Shown here piece by piece: positions 41,530-52,743 of a stretch of DNA of 64,000 nt. The notes under the pieces were generated by a model. That model did no database searches and was not told the origin of the DNA. It worked only from the letters and a program-made list of their open reading frames with translations. The DNA is from Ascaphus truei. Taxonomy: Eukaryota; Chordata; Amphibia; Anura; Ascaphidae. The stretch covers positions 120,070,545 through 120,134,544 of the forward strand of contig CM071568.1 in the NCBI GenBank assembly GCA_036426205.1, written 5' to 3'. Position 1 is the first letter of the stretch, and each line of letters begins with the position of its first letter. Both the position numbers and the translations under genes were made by a program.

Positions 41530-42425
41530 TGAGTCTATGCTGACGACACACAAATTGTCCTTACTCCTGCTGTACAGACCAAAGTTTCTGAATGTCTCTC
41601 TGCGATATCATCTTGGATGGCCCTCCGCCGACTTAAATTTAACATGGCAAAAACAGAGCTCCTCATACTTCCTCTCAAACCTGGCCCTACTACCTCCTTC
41701 CACATTACTGTTGGAAGTACTATCATTCACCCAGTAGCCCAAGCACGCTGCCTAGGGGTCACACTTGACTCCTCTCTCCCATTATCCTCTCACATTCAAA
41801 ACGTATATAAAACATCTCACTTTTTTCTCTGCAATATTACAAAGATATGCCCTTTCCTCTATTGCTTGATTGCTAAAACTCTGACTCAGGCCCTCATTCT
41901 CTCCCGTCTCGATTACTGTAACCTCCTGTTGTCTGGCCTTCATGCCTCTCACCTGTCTCCCCTACAATCTATTCTAAACACTGCTGCCAGAATCACTCTA
42001 CTCTTTCCCCACTCTATCTGGCTCAGCGACTCCCCTGCTGAAATCACTCTCCTGGCTTCCTATTAAATCCCACATCTTGAACTCAATTTTCCTCCTCACT
42101 TTTAAAGCTTTATAATATTCTGCCCCTCCCTACATCTCAGCCCTAATTTCTCGCTATGCACCATCCCGACTCTTGCGTTCTGCTCAAGGATAGCTTCTCT
42201 CTACCCCCATGTATCTAAAGCCCTGTCCCGCCTTAAACCTTTCTCACTGACTGCCCCACACCTTGGCAATGTCTTTCCCCTCAATACCTGACTATCCACC
42301 TTTAAGACCCACCTTAAGACACACTTGCTTAAAGAAGCATATGAGTAGCACCGTGGCTATTACTGTACTGTACTGTATAAATGATACATAAAGCTTGGCC
42401 CCCTGCAGACGTACTTAGCAGAATG
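41530..42425 (+). mobile_element. L2-type LINE, plus copy, truncated at both ends
   Basis: It starts inside the YADD box (TATGCTGACGACACACAAAT) and continues through [40 protein letters not shown] and SRLDYCNLLLSGLHASHLSP (41617-42066), then the ORF2 tail and a 3' UTR cut off at about 42425. Frame breaks occur near 41610 and 42065. It faces the minus copy head to head with about 100 bases between them. Confidence 0.88.
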
Positions 42426-42757
42426 TCAAGCTTAGTATTCCAGAGCTTAATTCAGCCACTACTGATGGATTTCCAAACATTAATATTTCAGATATCATTG
42501 CATTATAAGGGTTTTTAAATGTAATGTAAATATAAGATACTCGTCTTCTAAATGTTTTCCAAATCTGTCACGTAGTTACTGACATGTATTTTGCATAACT
42601 GGATGAAAATAAGCATATTGAGCGTAACTTTTTAGCTTCCTATCCATTTTCAACATGTTTCTCTAGAACTTTTACTTTCTACCCTAAGCACAAACAATAA
42701 AGTTAGTGCTCAGGAAGCGAAGAACATTATTGTCTCTTAATTTAAAGTATATCCAGA
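42426..42757. other. AT-rich stretch before Gypsy-3
   Basis: No motif recognised. Confidence 0.5.
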
Positions 42758-43521
42758 TATAGCCAGGTCCCCCAGTTCTTAACCTTTTTTCCGCAGGCAG
42801 GGAGAATAGCGAGGTTGCTGCGTGTAGGGAGTGCTTCGGTGCCTCGGAGGCTCCGCAGTGACCTGAGAGATAGGGCGCCGCCATGTTGGTGTTCACGCAT
42901 GCGCGGTGAGCCGTGGAGGTGGTGAGGGACCAGAGGTCTCGCATGCGCAACAAGAGGTTGCAAAGCCCGCGAAAGAGGAGCGGTTCCTATAGGGTGGAGC
43001 GCACGGGACTATGAGTCCCAGCAGCTATAGTGAGACCAGGTGATGCCAGGGAGCCAATAGGGTGGCCGGAATAACGGGAGAAAGGGCTAGAGGTTGCGCA
43101 GGGGAGCACGTCGGGCAGACCAGAGCGGGAGGAAGGAGAAGGAGCTCTGCGTGTAGTAAGGCCTGTAGCCCATACACTAGGCCTCATACCCCAGCCCAGT
43201 TAGGCCCTAAGTCCCCGTAGAGTGGAGCGGAAGTAGGGCCTGGCCATCAGATAGGGCGCAGTCCCTTAGTTCAGCAGAACAGTGAGACATTCAGAGACTA
43301 TTGTACAATCGTACCAGAGGTCTGGGCTCAGACCTCAGCTGCACAGCACAGCCACACAGGTGGGATCGCCCCGTGAAGGTACTCCTGGAAAATCCATCGG
43401 TCGTCTGATCCTTTGTGAAGTTCTTTGGCAGGCCCGGGTGCTGGAGCGCTCGGCAGGTAACCCCATCAAGTGCACCAACTGTATACATATATACATATTC
43501 CTATTCGAACACAGTGGCTGC
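42758..43521 (+). repeat. Gypsy-3 5' LTR, first part
   Basis: It matches 56905-57672 up to the Gypsy-2 insertion point. The terminal GCTGC (43517-43521) is the target duplication of Gypsy-2. Confidence 0.92.
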
Positions 43522-44602
43522 TGTCATGGCTGTATGCCCGCAGACCTGACAAGACCCCAGTACTGAGGTGGGAACAGTATTACATCACACACCCACAGCA
43601 ATAGGAGCACGTCCGGAGTGTGATATAGCGTTGCTGGGCCTGTTGAGGAAGTAGTTAATGATACTTGCAACGTCCGTAGGTATTAGAGTAAGAATGGTCG
43701 TATCCGTGTGCCAATGTCCAGGGGTTCAGAGAGTAGAGTCGTCAGGGTACAAAGCCAGGTCCGAGGATTCCAGAGAGCATCAAGGTAGAGTTCGTAGCAA
43801 GGTTCATGCGGTACAGAGAGCAGGGTAGTCGAGGACAAGCAGGGGTCAAAAGCCAGGGAAATCCAAAGTATAACACAGGAGCAGGATACAGCAGGGACAC
43901 AGGAAGAGCACAGAATATAGGTCAGCACACACAGTGAAACAGGAACTATACAGAGCGACGATAGAGAGGACAGACAGGGATTATAAAGGGAGACACACCA
44001 ATAGGAGAGAGGGGAGGAGCAGAGAGAGAAGTGGGAGACAACGGGGATAGGACAGGGAGAGTAGAGGAGGAGACAGAAGGAACAGTCAGGGGAATGGCCT
44101 GTAGGGACTGGGAGGAGGAGTCAGGATCGTGACCGGGCCTATGAGAGGAGCGTGTGCGCGCGCCCTCTTTAAATTGAAGGTGCGGGCGCACAGGCTGTGA
44201 CAGGGAGATGGCACGGAGGCACCTAGAGGAGGAGTCGGGGAAACGGCGGGACTCCGACGAGGAGCGTGTGCACGCGCTCTCCGCAAGTTGAGGGAGCGCA
44301 CGCACAGGCCGCGTCACTAGGCGCGCAGAGTGCCGTGCTGCGGGCACCTCGATGGGAGGAGGCAAGGGAGCGGACGGAGCCACCAGGGGAGGTAAGGCAC
44401 TGTCCGTGGGCATAACGGGTATCTGGGAGCAGGGGACATCAGGACAGGCACTTGAGGACCGTATGGGTACGCGGGACCTGCGGGGTAAGCGCTGAGGCAG
44501 TGGGAAGAGGGAACGGGACCGGAGTGGGAAAGAGGAGAGGGAATGGGAGGAGATGAGACAGAGGGAGAGACAAAAGGGGAAGGAATCCCCTGAACCGTCA
44601 CA
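43522..44602 (-). repeat. Gypsy-2 3' LTR
   Basis: In minus sense it starts TGTGACGG after the polypurine tract at 44603-44618 and ends CCATGACA. It is closely similar to 49267-50344 along its whole length, with scattered substitutions. Confidence 0.93.
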
Positions 44603-44618
44603 GTATCCCCCCCTTGAG
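44603..44618 (-). promoter_or_regulatory. Gypsy-2 polypurine tract
   Basis: The minus strand reads CTCAAGGGGGGGATAC directly before TGTGACGG. Confidence 0.8.
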
Positions 44619-44619
44619 G

Positions 44620-45308
44620 ATCGATCTCCGAGCGATCCAACCAGGGTTTGAGCGGAAATTTTTGGTGAAATTGACGAAGTAGATTGGGGGCATGAATGTG
44701 ACGTGCTGGTACCCAAGAACGTTCCTCTGGACCGTAGCCCTTCCAGTGGACTAGAAACTGGAGTTTATTTTTGGACCAGCGAGAGTCGATGAGAGACTGC
44801 ACTTCATATTCCTGTTGGCCCAGGGTGGACACCGGATTGGGTCTCCGAGAAGGATCTGGAAAATGAGGACTGGAAATAAAGGCTTTAAGAAGGGAAATGT
44901 GGAACACGGATGGAATCTTCATTGTGGGAGGTAGGTCGAGACGATAAGCCACAGGATTAATTTTCTCCAATATTTTGAATGGTCCTAGGAATCTAGGGGA
45001 CAATTTGGGTGATGGAGTTTTGAGCCATATATTTTTGGACGAAAGCCACACCAAGTCATCAGGTTTGAAGGAAGGACCCTTTGACGATGACGGTCTGCCT
45101 TGGTTTTTTGTTTGGAAACTGCAGTTTGTAAAGTTTTGAGGATCTTTTTCCAGGATTCTTGTAAATTGGCAACATGAGAGTCAGCCGCGGGAATGCCCGA
45201 AGGGGAAGGCGAAAGAGGAAGGCTACTGGGATGAAAGCCAAAGTTGATAAAGAAGGGAGACTCCTGAGTAGACTCGTTTTTCAGGGAATTTTGGCAAATT
45301 CGGCCCAT
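44620..45308 (-). pseudogene. Gypsy-2 integrase C-terminus and chromodomain
   Basis: After SPFFINFGFHPSSLPLSP (the end of the catalytic domain region) come KLSPRFLGPFKILEKINPVA, the GPF/Y-type module of gypsy integrases, then YEVQSLIDSRWSKNKLQFLV and HWKGYGPEERSWVPARHI, a full chromodomain with the aromatic-cage-type Trp residues visible. The domain is known to target chromovirus integration to heterochromatin marks. A frameshift near 45050 separates the two frames that cover this part. Coding ends shortly before the polypurine tract. Confidence 0.93.
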
Positions 45309-46510
45309 GGCAAAAAGTCCACCCAGTTATCTTGTGAGTCCGAAATGAAGCATCTTAGATACTGTTCAAGAGTTTGGTTCATCCTTTCAGTTTGACCATT
45401 GGTTTGTGGATGGCATCCCGAGGAAAACCAAAGAGAGATACCCAATCTTTGAGAAATGGCTCGCCAGAATTTTGAGATGAACTGAGACCCACGATCCGAG
45501 ACAATAGAAATGGGAACGCCGTGTAACCTGAAAATTTCTTTGGAGAAGACGTCAGCCAAAGTGGCAGAGTTGGGAAGACCCTAGAGGGTGATAAAGTGTG
45601 CCTGTTTAGAGAACCTGTCTACTACGACCAAGATGGTGTTCATCCCTTTGGAAATGGGCAGCTCAACAATGAAGTCCATCGAAATGTGTTTCCAGGGTTG
45701 TTCCAGAATGGGAAGGGGCAAAAGAAGTCCAGAAGGTTTATGATGGGGCGTCTTACTCTGGGCACATACAGGACAGGCGGTGGTAAATTCGACAATGTCT
45801 TGATTCATTTTAGGCCACCAAAAAGTCTGTTTAATGAGGTCTGCCATCCTTTTGAAGCCTGGATGACCAACTGCTCTAGAGGAATGACCCCAAAGTAACA
45901 CTTTATGGCGAAAGCGTGGAGCTGCGTAAAGACGTCCTTCCGGTACCCTGAACCTGCTGGGAATATGAGCTTGAGCCTTGTTAATCTCGTTCAACACATC
46001 GAAGTTGTTTGCAGAAATTATGCACTTGGCAGGGAGAATAGGCTCCGTGATTTCCTGAGCTTCGGTCTCAGTGGCGAACTGACGAGAGAGGGCGTCCGCT
46101 ATGACATTTTTGGTACCAGGAATATATGAGATGCTGTAGTTGAAGCGGGAAAAGAAGAGTGACCAGCGAGCTTGACGGGCACCCAAACGACGAGCCCCTT
46201 CAATATACAACAATTTTTTGTGGTCCGTGAGAATAGCAACTGGTTCTTTGGAACCCTCCAAAAGGTGTCTCCATTCTTGAAGAGCCAGTTTAATGGCCAA
46301 AAGTTTACGGTTACCAACATCATAATTCCTTTCGGCCGCTGAGAATTTCCGTGAAAAAAACTCACAAGGGTGGAGTTTCTCTTGAGGGGAAGCCCTCTGG
46401 GACAGAACTGCGCCAGCTCCTACGTCCGAGGCGTCGACCTCCAAAGTGAAGGGGAGGGAAGTATCCGGATGACGAAGGATGGGAGCAGACATGAACGCCT
46501 TCTTGAGCAT
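45281..46510 (-). pseudogene. Gypsy-2 RNase H and integrase core
   Basis: RNase H: LPFTLEVDASDVGAGAVLSQ and ILTDHKKLLYIEGARRLG. Integrase zinc finger: HSSRAVGHPGFKRM then CPVCAQSKTPHHKP (HHCC). Catalytic core: ISMDFIVELPISKGMN with the first Asp, IVSDRGSQFISKFW with the second, and NGQTERMNQTLEQYLR with the Glu, so the D,D,E triad is present. A stop at 45581-45583 lies between the first Asp block and the second, and another lies just upstream of 46510. Confidence 0.93.
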
Positions 46511-46547
46511 CTCAAAGGCACGAATGGCCTCTGGTGACTAGGATGAG

Positions 46548-48032
46548 TCATTGGCGCCCTTCTTGGTCAATGCAGTGATGGGAAGAGCAATAGAATAAAT
46601 TTTTGATGAACTTCCTGTAATAATTGGCAAAGCCAAGAAAACGCTGCACAGCCTTGAGTGAACTAGGGAGCGGCCAATCAAGAACCGCCTTCAGCTTCTC
46701 TGGATCCATAGAAAAATCTTGGCTGGAGATGATAGAGTCTAGGAAGGCAGTAGAAGCCTGGTGGAACAGACATTTCTCCATCTTGGCATAAAGGCGATTA
46801 GAATGGAGCCTGGAAAGCACGAGTTTGGTATGTTGAATGTGTTCCTCCAGGTTTTTAGAAAAAATAAGAATGTCGTCTAGGTAGACTATTACAAAAGTTC
46901 CCAATACATCGCGGAAAATTTCATTCATGAACTCCTAAAACACGGCAGGAGCGTTACACAACCCAAAGGGCATAACAAGATATTCATAATGTCCAGAACG
47001 TGTGTTAAATGCTGTTTTCCACTCGTCTCCCTCCCTTATGCGAATGAGATTATAGGCACTTCTTAAGTCCAGTTTAGAGAAGATAGAGGCCCCTTGGAGA
47101 TGGTCGAACTGTTCTGAAATGAGCGGAAGAGGATACCGGTTCTTCACCGTGATCTTATTGAGTCCGCGGAAGTCAATGCACAGCCTCAGTGATCCATCCT
47201 TCTTCTTCACAAAGAAGAAGCCAGCCCCGGCAGGGGAGGTAGAATTGCGGATTAATCCCTTCTCCAAATTTTCCTGAATGTAGGTAGTCATGACCTCGGT
47301 CTCCGGGACGGAGAGTGGATAAGATCTAGACTTCGGCAGGACGGTCCCAGGAATAAGGTCGACAGGACAATCGGACGGATGATGAGGAGGAAGAACCTCC
47401 GCCTGTACCTTGTTGAACACGTCCAAATACTCATGGTACACGGTAGGCAGGGTCAATAGATTGGAAGAAACGGAATCCAGGCCGGCAAGCACAGCAATGG
47501 GGGACCCCGCAGGAACAGCATCTTCGGATGAGGGCCACTGGAGAGGTAGGGTGCTGGACCAATCGATGCGCGGATTGTGGAGTTGAAGCCAAGGCAATCC
47601 TAAAATAATTTGCACAGAGGGAGATTGAAAAATATCGAAGATAATTACCTCCTTATGACCATCAGCCAGGGTCAAGATAAGAGGAATAGACTCCCAAATG
47701 ATGAATGCCGACTGGAGAGGTCGTCCGTCGATGGCCTTGCGGCCAATGGGGCTCTTCCTTCTGCCCATGGGGATTTGATTCTCCAATGCGAACTTCTGGT
47801 CTAAGAAATTACCACCCGATCCTGAATCGACGAAGGCTTCAACCTTTACGAAAAGGTTAGGACCCTCCAATGTGGCCGAAAGCAGAAACTTCTTTGGGAG
47901 AGCTTCGGGAGGAGAGGGGCAAGGAGAGACAGTACCCAGTAGAAGCCCCTCTACCTTTACTGGGTGCGCCCGTTTCCCGGCTTCAAGGGACAATTTTGGA
48001 GACGATGTTCCGGAGAAGCACAGTAGAAACAC
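46548..48032 (-). pseudogene. Gypsy-2 protease and reverse transcriptase
   Basis: Protease: [20 protein letters not shown] (D-S-G active site), with [17 protein letters not shown] at its end. [55 protein letters not shown], then an in-frame TAA at 46935-46937, then FVIVYLDDILIFSKNLEEHI (catalytic YLDD) and FLGFANYYRKFIKNL. Catalytic residues are intact; the one stop and a frameshift near 46560 inactivate it. Confidence 0.93.
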
Positions 48033-48703
48033 AGCCTGTTCAGGCGACGCCGCGCTCTCTCAGTTGCCTGAAGTTGCTGACTGCCGACCTGCATCGGTTC
48101 CAGCGACTACAGGGCCAGGAGAGGTGTTGTAGGCGACCTGTGGGAAACAACAGAAGAAGAAGAATGGGAACAGTGCCTTTTGTGCCTTCGCTCCTGCGTA
48201 TGCTGATCCATGCGTACGCTCAGGGTGATCAACTCCTTTAGGGACGTAGGCTGGGCATGGGTAGCCAGATCGTCTTTCAACGTATCTGAGAGTCCGTGCC
48301 AGTATGCGGCGGTGAGAGCCTCATCATTCCATTGGACTTCGGCGGCCAGCGTACGGAACTCGAAGGCGTATATGGCAGCTGATCTTCGGCCCTGAGAAAT
48401 GTGAAAAAGGGAGAAGGCGGCTGTCTCACGCCGTGCGGGAGAATCAAACACAAGTTGAAATTCACGTCTGAATAGTAAGTAATCTTGCGTAACTTCGCTC
48501 TAGCGCTCCCATAGGGGGGAGGCCCAAGCGAGAGCGTCTCCGGTGAGCAAGCCGTATACATATGCTACTTTGGCACGGCCAGTGGGAAACAGTGAGGGGG
48601 ACATCTCAAACTGCACATCACATTGGTTTAAGAAACCGCGACAGGTGAGGGGGTCCCCATCATAGCGATTAGGAGAGGGGATCCAAGGGCCAGGACTGAC
48701 GTA
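47980..48703 (-). pseudogene. Gypsy-2 gag: capsid region and zinc knuckle
   Basis: Capsid-like sequence includes NRYDGDPLTCRGFLNQCDVQ and KVAYVYGLLTGDALAWASPL (48500-48703), then AIYAFEFRTLAAEVQWNDEA and FWHGLSD-type AAYWHGLSDTLKDDLATHAQ (48107-48451), in the order expected of chromovirus gag (retrotransposon gag domain). A CCHC knuckle, [14 protein letters not shown], lies near 47995-48036. A frameshift or substitution break around 48455-48500 separates the two capsid parts. The N-terminus lies beyond the MITE insertion. Confidence 0.88.
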
Positions 48704-49099
48704 CACTGGCGACACACTTTATTCGAGCTTGGCTAGTCCCACGAATTCGGGTATACCCGGGTGTATTGAGGTTTGTGACTGTTTTCTGCCCGAGTGCATT
48801 GAGTTATTTTCCAAGCAGGGATTGAAGCATTTTATTCCCGCTGGCTGCAATACTGCACAGTATATATATATATACTGCATTACAATTCATGAATTTATGC
48901 CATCTGGTAGACACGCGAAGCATTGCAGCCTATTAAATCCTAATCATTATCATTTAACAGATCAGCCGCCCATCAGCCAGGCATGAACCCAGGCTGGGAA
49001 GGCAAATGCAACGGGGCTTGTCAGAGGTGAGGAGTGGCGCATTCCAGGTATCTGCCAGGTACATTCCGGGTATTTGCTCGAATAAAGTGTGTCGGTGCA
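48704..49099. mobile_element. 396-bp MITE copy 1 (in Gypsy-2 gag)
   Basis: It is flanked by GTA on both sides (48701-48703 and 49100-49102). Ends: CACTGGCGACACACTTTATT and, inverted, CGACACACTTTATTCGAGC. It is the same length as copy 2 at 53835 with about a dozen differences. Internal sequence matches both subterminal parts of the 24719-30303 element. No protein. Confidence 0.9.
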
Positions 49100-49262
49100 G
49101 TAGGTAGTAGCCACTGGTGGCGAAGAAGCCATGGGACTCTCCTGAAGGGAAAAGTTAGCCAATTGCTGGGAGACAGTGGACAGCTGATTACTAACAAATT
49201 GTAAGGCCTCGATGGAAATACTTGTACCAACCTCAAGGGGGTCTGCGTTTGTTGGGCTCTGC
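49100..49262 (-). pseudogene. Gypsy-2 gag N-terminus
   Basis: Starting at an ATG at 49262, just inside the 5' LTR, the frame reads MQSPTNADPLEVGTSISIEA then LQFVSNQLSTVSQQLANFSL, a helical/coiled start common in gypsy gags. It is cut by the MITE and continues beyond it. The LTR-to-ATG distance is only a few bases, so the leader is very short or the true start lies elsewhere. Confidence 0.7.
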
Positions 49263-49266
49263 ATAA

Positions 49267-50344
49267 TGTCACGCATGTATGCCCGCAGACCTGGCGACCC
49301 CAGTATTGAGGTGGGAATGGTATTACACCACACACCCACAGCAATGGGAGCACGCCCAGAGTGTGGTATAGCGTTGCTGGGCCTGTTGAGGAAGTAGTTA
49401 ATGATTCTTGCAACGTCCGTAGGTATTAGAGTAAGAATGGTCGTGTCCGTGTGCCAATGTCCAGGGGTCCAGAGAGTAGAGTTGTCAGGGTACAAAGCCA
49501 GGTCCGAGGATTCCAGAGAGCAGCAAGGTAGAGTTCGTAGCAAGGTTAAAGGGGTACAGAGAACAGGGTAGTCGAGGACAAGCAGGGGTCAAAAGCCAGG
49601 GAAATCCAAAGTATAACACAGGAGCAGGATATAGCAGGGACAGAGGAGGAGCACAGCATAGGTCAGCACACACAGGGAAACAGGAACTATGCAGAGCGAC
49701 GATAGAGAGGACAGACAGGGATTATAAAGGGAGACATACCAATAGGAGAGAGGGGAGGAGCAGAGAGAGAAGTGGGAGACAAAGGGGATAGGGCAGGGAG
49801 AGTAGAGGAGGAGACAGAAGGAACGGTCAGGGGAATGGCCTGTAGGGACTGGAAGGAGGAGTCAGGATCGTGACCGGGCCTATGAGAGAAGCGTGTGCGC
49901 GCGCCCTCTGTAAATTGAAGGTGCGCGCGCACAGGCTGTGACAGGGAGATGGCATGGAGGCACCTAGAGGAGGAGTCGGGGAAACGGCGGGACTCCTACG
50001 AGGAGCATGTGCGCGCGCCCTCCGCAAGTTGAGGGAGTGCATGCACAGGCCGCGTCACGAGGTGCGCGGAGCGCCGTGCTGCGGGCACCTCGACGGCAGG
50101 AGGCAAGGGAGCGGACGGAGCCGCCAGGGGAGGTAAGGCACTGTCCGTGGGCATAACGGGTATCTGGGAGCAGGGGACATCAGGACAGGCACTTGAGGAC
50201 CGTGTGGGTACGTGGGACATGCGGGGTAAGCGCTGAGGCAGTGGGGAAGAGGGAACAGGACCGGAGTGGGAAAGAGGAGAGGGAATGGGAGGAGATGAGA
50301 CAGAGGGATAGACAAAAGGGGAAGGAATCCCCTGAACCGTCACA
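49267..50344 (-). repeat. Gypsy-2 5' LTR
   Basis: Partner of 43522-44602. In minus sense it begins TGTGACGGTTCAGG at 50344 and ends GCGTGACA at 49267. Confidence 0.93.
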
Positions 50345-50751
50345 GCTGTGCAGTCAAACACGTATACCTCGCTTTGGGGGTGGGGCAATATTGAGTGTGG
50401 GAAGTGCACATGGTGTGGGTACACGGTGAGGGGGTCGCATCCTGCGAGATGCAGTTGTATAGTCTCTCCGCCAAGGAGGGACACCTGTTGATCATATGCA
50501 AGGTTATGGTTGTGTCAGTAAAGTCATCGGTTATATATATATACTGTGTGTGTGTAAAATACATTAGTGTCCTGCGAGGAACAACTTCCACTCTGCTGGG
50601 AGCCATCACAGGTGGAAGCGCTGCACAAAGTAATAGATATCCGTATTCGTATCAGCTGCCTCAGGCTCTCCGTAGCAGAGGCTTAGTCCCTGCGAGCCAA
50701 CAGGTCACACAGCATTGGTAGCGTACTGTATTATCAGGAAACAGGGCTACA
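50345..50751 (+). repeat. Gypsy-3 5' LTR, second part
   Basis: It continues the LTR after the Gypsy-2 insertion, matching 57668-58072 and ending AACAGGGCTACA. The leader then begins TTTGTAGGCGCTGCTGAGAT, a possible primer-binding region that I could not assign to a tRNA. Confidence 0.92.
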
Positions 50752-50821
50752 TTTGTAGGCGCTGCTGAGATAAAGACCTGGGGTGCCCCAACTTTAAATT
50801 CACCCAGCCTCCTGTCCCAAA

Positions 50822-52207
50822 ATGACTCTCCCCTCGCGCCATAGTGTGCGAGAATGGGCACGGCAGATGCAAACGCCTGCCCGCCTTGTGGTGGCCGTGA
50901 GCCAAGATCCTATGGCCTTGCCCTTAGAGACATTACAAACTGCCCTCAGACAACTGCCAGGGTTCTCCAAAGCCCGCCTGGTGGATGTCCTCATAGACCG
51001 AGACGCCAAGTGGAAAACCCTGCTATTTGATTGTCGCAGAGACTTAGTGGTACTGGAAACCTCAGTTCCCCAATACCTACTGCTCCCCAATTCCCCACCT
51101 GGCGGGAGCCCTTTGTATACCCACTCCGGGACGTACCCACTGACGCGATTGGCGAAAATTATCCTACGTTCGCCTCTGCCCATTACCCGGCCAGTGATGC
51201 GGGCAGTTATCAATCAGAATTCAGTTATGCGGGGTCTAGTGCGTCCGAAGAAGCTGGACTTTGTAGGGATATGCTGCAGAAACTTAATGAAAAGGTAGGC
51301 CATCTGACCGCCCCACCCAGTTTACCACCCCTAGTTGAAGCACTCACTCTGGCTACCCACTCCCAAAATTACCGGAAATTGAAAGCCTTCTCCGGGACAC
51401 TGCCCGTCCCGACGGGGGAGGATGGGATAGACCCATGGAAAGAACACACCAGGGGTGTAATGGAGGAATGGTCCTGTACAGACGCAGTCAAACACCAAAG
51501 CATCATGGAATGCTTGAGGCCCCCAGCATCCACTCTGGTCAGCATTCATAGAGAGCAACATCCTGACTTGACCGCCAGGATGATCGTTGAATTCCTGATG
51601 TAGGCCTATGGGGTGGCAGAAGATGATGGGGCCCTGTGGGCCAAATATTATGCCATTAACCAAAAGGAAGGGGAAGACTTGTCGGCCTACATCCATCGAG
51701 TACAGATAGCATTGGGGCCCTTGATTCACCATAAGTATGTTACCGCTGCACAAATGGACGAGTATCTCCGTAAACAATACCTGAGGGGATCCAGCCCTAA
51801 CCACCCCATTGCCAACATGATTTGGGATAACCTTACCCGTTAGAGCCCCCCCTACATTCACGAAGATTTTGCAGCAAGTCAAGGAGCAAGAGGCTCATCT
51901 GATGCTTCACTTCCTGCCGAAAGCAAAAGGGGTCTCCACCCTCAAGAGTAAAGGAACTTGCGAGAAGAAAGAGGATGCCCCAGACAAGCCTGTAGCCAAG
52001 CGGCCTAAGTACTCGGGGAGGACCTCTCCTCCCTACAACCGCCGCACGCTGCCCCGCGATCTATCCTGCTACAAGTGCGGGAAGAAGGGGCATATATCTT
52101 ATGATTGCCGAATGGGAGAATCTCGTGACCGGAGTCCCTCCCCCAAGAAGTTCACGCCCCATGCCATGGTCTGCGGAGTGTACACCGCCAACGGAGAGGC
52201 TGTGTAG
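50822..52207 (+). pseudogene. Gypsy-3 gag, PNMA-like, with zinc knuckle
   Basis: The N-terminus reads LETLQTALRQLPGFSKARLV and continues through RDAKWKTLLFDCRRDL, matching the style of the PNMA (paraneoplastic Ma) N-terminal domain. The capsid part has KLKAFSGTLPVPTGEDGIDP with WKEHTRGVMEEW, very like the 'FSG..PVP.GE....W' signature of PNMA proteins and the Gypsy elements they come from. The end has SCYKCGKKGHISYDC, a CCHC knuckle. Breaks: a frameshift before ~51100, TAG stops at 51601 and 51841, and another frameshift near 51850. Defective. Confidence 0.85.
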
Positions 52208-52740
52208 ACGCCGGTTTCTACTGAACCTCGCGACCCCAATTACCTTACCTTAAATTCCCCCCATGACAGTGACTGCCCTCGAGACTGGAACAATCGAGTG
52301 GGGCCTGTGGCCCTCATACGCATATTAGTGGATGGCATCTATTCCTCGGCCTTGCTGGACACCGGGTCGCAAGTGACCATTATATATCGAGGGATCTATG
52401 ACCAACACCTTCAGAACAAACCCCTGAAGTCGGCCGAACATATAAAAGTGAGGGGCCTGAGCAATGAAGACTACCCTATAGATGGCATCGTGACGGTGTC
52501 TCTGGGAATTCGACAGCTCAACACCGGAAAATCCAACCCCATGAACGTAGACGCCCTCATGTGCCCGGAGCCCAAGGAATTGCCCAAGTATATAATCATT
52601 TTGGGGACCAATGCAGATATTGTACAGGCTGTTATCTGGGCCTACTTGCAAGAAACGAATGAATTGCCCATGTCCAGTCTTCAACTGCATCTCGCTCTGG
52701 TGGACAAGGCCCCCCACCCTCGGCCCTCAAGAGCTACGGA
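52208..52740 (+). pseudogene. Gypsy-3 protease
   Basis: The frame follows gag in phase after a single stop at 52205-52207. The motif SALLDTGSQVTIIYRGIYDQ carries the D-T-G-S active site of a retroviral-type aspartic protease, and LPKYIIILGTNADIVQA is the downstream 'ILG.D' flap-side motif. The stop between gag and protease could be a natural readthrough point or a mutation. A frameshift near 52710 separates it from the reverse transcriptase. Confidence 0.88.
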
Positions 52741-52743
52741 CTG

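Larger units (their letters stand above)
43522..50344 (-). mobile_element. Gypsy-2: chromodomain Ty3/Gypsy retrotransposon nested in the Gypsy-3 LTR
   Basis: It is 6,823 bp with LTRs of 1,081 and 1,078 bp and target duplications GCTGC (43517-43521) and GCTGT (50345-50349). The single difference is C to T at a CpG, as shown by GCTGC in the intact 3' LTR of Gypsy-3. Order in minus sense: LTR, gag with zinc knuckle, protease, RT, RNase H, integrase, chromodomain, PPT, LTR. Multiple stops and shifts make it defective. Confidence 0.95.

Noticed and set aside
39706..42425. Twin priming as origin of the opposed L2 copies
   Set aside because: Twin priming leaves non-overlapping element parts in opposite orientation, but these copies share the same segment.
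42758..43521. A host CpG-island promoter with short frames
   Set aside because: The GC-rich block is the 5' LTR of Gypsy-3, shown by its match to 56905-57672.
47610..48395. Plus-strand frames over Gypsy-2
   Set aside because: They are antisense shadows of the gag and protease coding on the minus strand.
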